Shown: piece by piece, positions 56,557 to 64,000 of the stretch
How positions within the stretch are numbered: position 1 is the first letter of the stretch
Layout: every line of letters begins with the position of its first letter
From: Epiperipatus broadwayi
Lineage: Eukaryota; Onychophora; Udeonychophora; Euonychophora; Peripatidae
Length of the DNA: 64,000 nucleotides
Reading direction: 5' to 3'
NCBI GenBank assembly: GCA_028023455.1
Contig: JAQFVV010006355.1
Span: forward strand, 186,001-250,000
Translations under genes and position numbers: made by a program
Notes under the pieces: model-generated
Seen by the model: the letters and a program-made list of their open reading frames with translations, nothing else
Databases searched by the model: none
Told to the model about the DNA's origin: nothing

Positions 56557-59500
56557 GTAAGGTATACAATATCTAATATACAATTAAAATATAATTAATA
56601 AATTTTTACAATAAAAATTAATAATCTTTCTCTTTTTAATAGTAAATCATATTTAAAAAGTCAGTTATTACATGATTCCATTAGGAAATCTCTCTCCTTT
56701 ACAACATTCACTCAAGTCAGTTTTATATTATAATAATATCTGCTAAAGATTGTATTTATTTATTTTCTACTGTTAAATCAATATAATCTTTTTCATAATG
56801 TACCATATTGCACACATATACACACTATATATTTGATTTTATAGTTATTATTTATCATTACAAATATAATATTTGCCCATTTATTTGAAGAATTTAAAAA
56901 TGAACAGAATAGCTCTCCTCTATAAATATGTCATTTAAAATCTATTTCCATTATATATTTCAACTGATTTAATGTATGCTCCTCTAGCTGTTTTCGTTCA
57001 AGATGACTGACTATCCTTATAAATATATGGATTTCAATAGAAAATAGTCAATTTCTTAATTACATTTTTATTTACTATTGTTAAACTCACTTCACTCACA
57101 ACTTTAACACCATCCACTTCAAATAAATATAACAATGATTATTATTAATCATTTTCTAAACTAGAGAATATCTCTAGTACAGATATAAACTTTAAAACTC
57201 AGTTAAAGATTAATATATCTGATTTTTTTAAATTTTAAACATACGCACACATGGAGTTATTCATCTTTCTCTTTTCCATGTGTAATATCTTTATAGATAT
57301 GTTAAACAACCTTCTTAGGTAAACATTATAGAGATAGTTTAATTATTTAATATTTGGAAATCATTTGACATCTATCATATAGTATATGTGTATATATAAT
57401 TTGTTTTCAAAATAATTAATAGTTGCTAAATAATATTTTTAAAAAATTATTAATATAATAATAAAAACAGAATATTCAACTTATTAAATACATTAACAGA
57501 AAAAGGTTTCCACTTTTAACATTAATCTTTTTATGGCAATAATAATAATACATTAACAATACCTGCAGACATATTATGTTCCCTGTCTAAAGGTAACAAA
57601 TAGAACTTGATTAAATGAAAACAGTTCATTATCATTAATAATATTTTGGCAATAAAAAATGTCCTGGTTGTTTTACTGTAGTGGTAAAGGCTCAGCGCTG
57701 TCATTTTCTGTTCTCAAACATTCTATGTTTTTTTTCCTGAAGGCAGATAGGTGGAATAACTGGACATTAGAGTACTATGTTTAAGGAATAAGACTTGATC
57801 ATCATTGGCAGAAGTGTGTCATTGATTGATCCTTTTACCATAAATAAATCTAGAATTACCTGGAATATTCATTTCATAACAAACTTTAGTAACTTTATTA
57901 TTTCTCAAAATATTAACTCTTTTCATAAAACTATATTATTCTTAAGTATTCATTGACTTTGAGTTCTGATGAAAGAGTATACTAATATAAAGTCATTAAA
58001 TGCTCTGAGCCAGCTTTTGACAAAACATTGCCAGAATCAATTGACCAAAAAAAAATAATAAATGTAGACTAAAACTCTTTTTAAATTTAATAATATACTA
58101 CAATAATTATATCAAGACTCAAGATAATCAGCATTTAGTAAACTTTCCGATATGAACTGTCTAGAATAGATTATATAATTTAGAAAAATATTTTTTAATA
58201 TTACTTGCTTTCTTGTAATAGTTTATCTTTATTTGTTATTAATTCATTTATTACAATCCATTAACATAAAATTTTTTATTAAAAAAAAGATGCCTTCTTT
58301 TAAAAAATAAAAAAATCTGTATTCAGGAATCACTTATTTTCTCTTTTGCTGTGTTCGTAAGCAGTTCATGATAATTGTTTTCATAATTTATTTTTAGATA
58401 TTTTCCAAGGAACAAGATTATAAAGACTTATAGAATGAATAATTTAGGTTTATTTTGTATAGTAAAAAAAATGTAAGGCTAAAAAAACAATTTGAATTAT
58501 TAAATTTAAAATTAATTTTAAATTAGTACTATAATAAATAAATAGCTGGATTATCAGAAAATCTTGCAAATGTAAACATAATCTGTAAGAGTATTTGTAT
58601 TTATGGGTATGTGAAAGATAAACACTAATATCTGCAATGAAAATATATTTAGTATAAATTTTAATAAAATCCGAGTTAAATGTAAATCAATTATTATGCA
58701 AATTGTTTATATTGCTTTGTTTTTATGTTATTAGATTTTTTATTTAAAAACAAGATTCATCAATACAAAATTTTTCACTTGTTTATTATATTCTTGTAAA
58801 GCTTTATCATTATTTATAAATAGGACTGATGTTTTTCATTTTTAAATGCTATATTAACAATGATTATCATATATATATATATTGAAGCAGTCAATCCTAA
58901 TTAACGATTTAGCTTCATGGTTCTTCATACTTATCAAGTTACTAACCCAGGTTTTAAACCTTATGTTCCATTTCGCTCCCATATTCATATATATCTATTT
59001 TATGTATATGTTTAAGATGTGCACCTAAAAAGTCATAAAATTTAGCTCTTAATATTTTTTATTATTATTAATTCTTTTTATTAAAATCAAAATATATTAG
59101 GTGCAGCTCAAATATATATATATATAACAGGAGAAATTATTAACCTGATATTAATTTTACAAATATTTTTTTTGAAGTTTGTAAAATTAAAACTTTTCAT
59201 TTAAATTCTTTATTTAAAAAACTATTTTTTTTTCTTTTAAAAATCCAAGATGGAGTATGTAGCTGTTAATTGTCCAAAAATAATTAACATTTTGGAAGTT
59301 TTACATTGTCTAATTTTGGGAAAGAATGTCTAATTAAACTGTACTAAAAGTAAAAAGGAAATCAAATTAAGAATTTCTACTTTTGCAATTAACATTTTAT
59401 CAAACCTATTTCTAATCTGGAAATAGATTTGAATATATTTTTGGACAAATTATCTAATGGTTGCATCTCCAAAACAATAGGTGAAGAAAATGAGAAAATT

Positions 59501-60592
59501 CCTACTAGACAGTAATTGCAAATGAAATTAAAAAAGGGATATTAAAAGCATTCCTCAAATACCCGAGGGCAGTATATAATGGCCGATTTTGACCACCTGG
59601 AGAGAACTAGTTTGTAGATTAGCAGTTGACAAACCACTCCACATTACTTTGTTTCCAAAATGTTGAATGAGTAGTTAAACTAATCACCTTTTCTTGCCTT
59701 TTGCTGATCCATCTCTCACCACCAAGAATCATCTCACTGATGCCCCAAAATGATAAAAAGTACAATCTAATAATGGAGGAATGCCTAATGAAAGTTTGCT
59801 ACTACATTGGAAATTGTTTGAATCCTATTAATTTGCCATGCTGGAGCTGAACTGTCAAAATGTACTCTTTAATATAGCAAGGTAATTAACCTAAAAAACA
59901 CCTATGAAATTTATGTCTAATTCCTTCTAAAACTAATCTCAACCTCAGCTTTCCAAATTTCTTAGTTAAATTAAATGTTTTTTTTTGTAACTGTTAATGT
60001 AAATTTGCTCTCATACTAATAATTTTTCTTTTATATGTAAATTCTGACATATGCTCTTATTTTTTTAATTTTAGTGTGGTTCCTTTCTTAATTTTAAACT
60101 ATGTTTTATTTTAGTACTGTTAAGTTGCCAATCTAAACAATCTTGTGAGCCTAATGCATAAAGTTATTTTTCCCTATCTACTCATACTTCTTTGGGTCAA
60201 GTTAATAAAACACCCTCCCTTTTGAATTAGATGTATGTGCACTCTTAATTAATATGCTCACCAGATTGTTTCTCAAGTTCACCTAATTTTATGATTTTCT
60301 TTAATGCATCAAAAGGGTATTATTTATGTATAAATTTTAAATCCCAAAAAAATTAAGACTGTTAAATATTTTATAAGTCACCCACTTAATTCTGAAGAGG
60401 TAATTTCTTATTGTTATTTTTTTATATTCCATATTACAATGCTATATTCTTAATATTTCAAAGATTTGATTATTCTAAACTAATAAAATTTGCAAGGGTA
60501 GGATTTCAATATGTTAAATAGCAAGGAAGAAGTAGGGAGATAATTTTAAAATCTATTTTGTATGAATTAAATCTTTCCCATAAATATTACAT
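56557..60592 (+). other. SLC5 intron, start; AT-rich, no further exon
   Basis: Intron sequence with GTAAGG donor. No coding match. A GC-richer block near 59,560-59,720 is unassigned. Confidence 0.5.
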
Positions 60593-60664
60593 GGCATAGT
60601 GTTAATTGCCTAACTTATAGCATTCAAGTGGCATAGTGTTTATTGCCTAACATAGCATTCGAGT
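60593..60664. repeat. 35-37-bp tandem duplication
   Basis: GGCATAGTGTTAATTGCCTA (60,593) and GGCATAGTGTTTATTGCCTA (60,630) start two copies that end GCATTCRAGT. Confidence 0.9.
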
Positions 60665-62839
60665 GGGGTTCACATACCTTAATGTAGTAACTTCCATTTA
60701 GTGTCATTAAAGACATAGTGATATGCTGCATTGCTGATATATGGCTTAGTTTTTTAATATTACATGCTTCTAATCTGGAGGGTTGCAATGAGTTCGAACC
60801 CATAGACGTTCTTCATACCCTATCCTGTGGACAGTTGACCTTCCCAGAATCATTTTTGTATAACAGGCCTCTTACATTGGTTGCACCAGAAAATCCTGGA
60901 GACATTCCAAGCCTAATTAAACTTCTCTAAGCAGTACCCTAGAAAAGGGACTCTTAGCGATTTCATTTTCTTTGTTTAAAAGCACTATCTCACTTCAGAT
61001 TCTTCTGCCTTCATATCAGCACCATTCCTTCCATTATCATTAATTTATTTATTTAATGACCTCGTTTCAATGCTGTAACAGGAAAATTGCACTTTACTTG
61101 TATATATATTGTTCCAGTAGTAATAATTAGTTTAATTAATAGTGTTGTTTTTTCTTCTTATTTTTTAAAAAATCCCCCCATTGCAATTTATCCAGTTTAT
61201 TTAAGAGTATTCATCTGTTAGAAAGGTGAAACGTTGTTTTCTTTTTAAATCTGAATTTGAAGAATGGTTAAAATATTTTGTTCACTAAATAAATAAACTT
61301 GATTTCAAAATATGTTATTTTATTAAATATTCACAAATATTATCTGTAATAAGTAAACCATTTTTTAAAAATATATTTTATTGATTTTCATAACTGAAAT
61401 GGCATGAAAATAGTTTATGTAATATATATAAGGATTCCTAGAATGCTCCAAAAATTTGTACATTAATCACCACCTTTCAAAACTGCCACTAAAGTGTTAA
61501 TTCAAATATGTTATAAGTTTGTTTTGTAATCACATGATTGGCAACTTGATCTCACTCATCAAATATACCTATTTATATATAATATGTCATTTATTTATAA
61601 GAGCATATGAATCCTAATAGCATGATCAATTGTATGTAACTAACTCTCTATATCTGGGTGGATCATCTTGTCATGCACATTCAAGTAAATATATAATTAA
61701 ATGTTTTATTAAAGATTTTATTATTCAAGCCACTTATGTAGTTCAAATTATCTTCTCTCCACTTCATACATTCCTACATATATATGCATTCTTTTGTTAA
61801 ATATATGTCATTGTCTCTTTCACTCTTCTAGTGAGCTGGATTTAAGAATTAATTCTCATGTACCATCATTATTATGTTATTCATTAGATGTTTGATCTGG
61901 GGCTTGTGGAATGGGTTGGGCTTGACTAGGTTTGAAGTATGTTTCATTGAGTTAGATGGATCAACATGTTTTGACTGGTACAATATATATGCGTGTATAT
62001 GTGTGTGGATTGATTTCTATGAATTTACTTATAAACCTATCTAACCTTGGGAAATTATTACACTTATTATTTAAATAATACACAGCTGGAGTTCATTTTG
62101 AAAGTTATATTTGGAAGTTGAATGTTATATGTGACTATTTGTTAAACTGCATTCAAAACAGGTTATATTTATCTGTTTAAGGAGTTTTATTTAAACTTCT
62201 TTGCATCAATAATTTCAGTCTCTGTGGTCAAGTTGCAATTATAAATATAGTGGATCATAAATAAAAAATGTTATTCTATCTTTATTGTTAAAAAAATGGG
62301 ATTGCTTACATGTAGACTAATTTTTATGAATATATATAAATATGTGTGCGTGAATAAAATTAAATGTCTTTATGGAATAAATATCACAATAAAAAATAAT
62401 AATGAATATAATAGTGATAATACACTAATAAAAACTATAAAAAATCACAGAAGTACTTTCAATTAATCACATAACCTTCTTCAACTTTTATTTAAATTCA
62501 AATATAGCAGAAGTAAATATATTTTCGATATATCCCCCAAAATACCTGAATTTTAATGTCAGCCTATTGTCAGTTCATTAAAGACTTTTTATTTCTATTT
62601 ATGAAAATTGCCTCCTTAATTTTTCTTTCATTATAATTTTTCTCCTCTTAAAGAATCTTAGCATTTTCAAGATCAAGTTAAAGATAAATTTACATATTTT
62701 TTCATGCTGAAAAACAAGAGGATGTAATAATTCTCTTTTAATCTTTTCATTTTATGTTCCACATAATGGTGATACATTGGTAAATAATGTTAAGATTTAC
62801 TTTTCAAATGAAAAAATAATATTATTTATCAAATTTTAT
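60665..62839. other. AT-rich intronic DNA with minor repeat traces
   Basis: A B-box-like GAGTTCGAACCC lies near 60,790 in a GC-richer block up to about 60,950. A weak PLE-like CTGTTAGAAAGGTGAAACG occurs at 61,214-61,234. About 62,160-62,310 repeats the segment at 45.16-45.3 kb. Nothing else supported. Confidence 0.45.
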
Positions 62840-63753
62840 AATAATATTTACTAAGGTTGTAACCTTAGGAATAAGCGTCTGAAAAATTCGAAGGTAGGGA
62901 CCTCTACAGGTCTTAAACACAAGCTTACGCTATGAAGAAAAGAGGGAAACCTCTTTACTTCAACCTACTTTTATATATGAATAGGTGAAGCTGAAGTGGT
63001 TAGATCTAAGAGTGTGAAGCTATTCAATACTTCACTAATTAAGTCCACAATTCTTATAATACATTAATACTCGCGAAATCTTATGATTTACTACGAGTCA
63101 ATGGAAAGATCTTATAGTAAGAAATCTATTATGATAATTTAAAGTTGTAATTATAAATTTTATTAAATCCACATTATTATATTAAGTAATATTTACTAAG
63201 GCTATAACCTTAGGAATAAGCGTCTGAAAAATTCGAAGGTAGGGACCTCTACAGGTCTTAAACACAAGCTTATGCTATGAAGAAAAGAGGGAAACCTCTT
63301 TACTTCAACCTACTTTTATATATGAATAGGTGAAGCTGAAGTGGTTATATCTAAGAGTGTGAAGCTATTCAATACTTCACTAATTAATTCCACAATTATA
63401 ATTACAACTTTAAATTATCGTAATAGATTTCTTACTATAAGATCTTTCCATTGACTCGTAGTAAATCGTAAGATTTCGCGAGTATTAATAATAAGAATTG
63501 TGGACTTAATTAGGGAAGTATTGAATAGCTTCATGCTCTTAGATCTAACCACTTCAGCTTCACCTATTCATATATAAAAGTAGGTTGAAGTAAAGAGGTT
63601 TCCCTCTTTTCTTTATAGTGTAAGCTTGTGTTTAAGACCTGTAGAGGTCCCTACCTTCGAATTTTTCAGACGCTTATTCCTAAGGTTACAGCCTTAGTAA
63701 ATATTACTTAATATAATAATGTGCATTTAATAAAATTTATAATCAAATTTTAT
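62828..63753. mobile_element. Unrecognised structured repeat: two tandem and one inverted copy
   Basis: Unit period 344 bp: copy A 62,843-63,164, copy B about 63,165-63,397 (3' part missing), copy C 63,398 to about 63,741 inverted. Flanked by the same 12 bp, ATCAAATTTTAT (62,828-62,839; 63,742-63,753), a likely target-site duplication. The unit is rich in short perfect stems: CTAAGGTT-GT-AACCTTAG, GACCT-CTAC-AGGTC, AAGAGG-GAAA-CCTCTT (a GNRA-type tetraloop), CTTCAACCTA...TAGGTGAAG, GTGAAG...CTTCAC, ACTCG...CGAGT. No ORF, A/B box or hammerhead core. A foldback DNA element or a retroposed structured RNA are the main options. Confidence 0.7.
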
Positions 63754-64000
63754 GTAAATGAATGGCTTCATAGATAAATGAATTGAGATGTAGTCTTCAG
63801 AAAAGATTAAAAGATCATCAATTATTATATAAACATATAAAAAATAAATTATAATGATTTAGTAACAGCTTTTGTTTTTTTTATATTTTTGATCATGAAA
63901 AACATGTAAGTTTACCTTTAACTTTGTTTTTAAAAATGCTAAGATTCTTCATGAGAAGAGAAATCATAATAAAAAAAATTAAAGAGGCAATTTTTGTAAA
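63754..64000. other. AT-rich DNA, no feature
   Basis: Nothing supported before the window ends. Confidence 0.5.

Noticed and set aside
62840-63741. Hammerhead or other known ribozyme in the 344-bp repeat
   Set aside because: GTCTGAAAAATTCGAAGG looks slightly like a hammerhead, but stem II and the GAAA block are missing on both strands.
1-64000. CRISPR arrays, operons or bacterial signals
   Set aside because: Spliced exons, poly(A) signals, SINEs and LTR elements show a eukaryotic genome; no regularly spaced repeats were seen.

Overview
This is a stretch of an animal nuclear genome, not a microbial one. It is very AT-rich (roughly a quarter G+C by eye) and gene-poor. The only confidently recognised host gene is one with conserved protein split into tiny exons by introns of 10.7 and 14.3 kb. 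The rest is mostly transposon debris. Penelope-like elements (PLEs), a Ty3/Gypsy retrotransposon, hAT elements and tRNA-derived SINEs together point to an AT-rich invertebrate (chelicerate, mollusc, flatworm and cnidarian are all possible). I cannot name the species.

Layout. 0.8-5.0 kb: a broken minus-strand PLE in the classic 'partial copy plus full copy' tandem (PLE-A). 5.9-9.2 kb: two foldbacks made of PLE 3' ends joined head to head (PLE-C, PLE-D). 9.3-11.0 kb: a relic with long terminal inverted repeats. 11.6-12.3 kb: probable last two exons of an unidentified minus-strand gene. 13.1-13.6 kb: a repeat with a hammerhead-like relic. 15.4-16.0 kb: a third PLE foldback (PLE-E). 18.4-26.4 kb: a minus-strand Gypsy element with 632/634-bp LTRs, interrupted inside pol by a second full-length PLE (PLE-B). 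26.7 kb (plus) and 28.0-28.2 kb (minus): two possible terminal exons of unknown genes. 28.2-30.9 kb: a non-autonomous LTR element whose LTRs were hit separately by a SINE and by a 391-bp hAT MITE, both with clean target-site duplications.

From 31.3 kb to beyond the right end runs a plus-strand SLC5 (sodium:solute symporter) gene. Three exons are visible (31,279-31,330; 42,045-42,112; 56,413-56,556); they join in frame into 88 codons of conserved transporter core. Its introns hold a retroviral-type gag relic with a tRNA-Lys-like primer site, SINEs, a hAT transposase relic, a PLE 3' half (PLE-C) and a large foldback.

The most interesting features are RNA-like. (1) At 46,914-46,957, inside a foldback of a SINE-like repeat with a tRNA-type B box, there is a hammerhead ribozyme with every conserved core position intact and a stem III that is a bare 4-bp palindrome, the architecture expected to work as a dimer. 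Decayed relatives lie at 44.1 and 13.2 kb, and the tRNA-like part recurs at 0.8 kb. (2) The PLE 3' ends of several families carry hammerhead-like motifs, and three families sit as head-to-head 3'-end pairs. (3) At 62.84-63.74 kb a non-coding repeat of about 344 bp occurs as two tandem copies plus one inverted copy, flanked by a 12-bp direct repeat and packed with perfect short hairpins. I do not recognise it.

Limits: boundaries of decayed elements are approximate, and no alignment, folding or database search was run.
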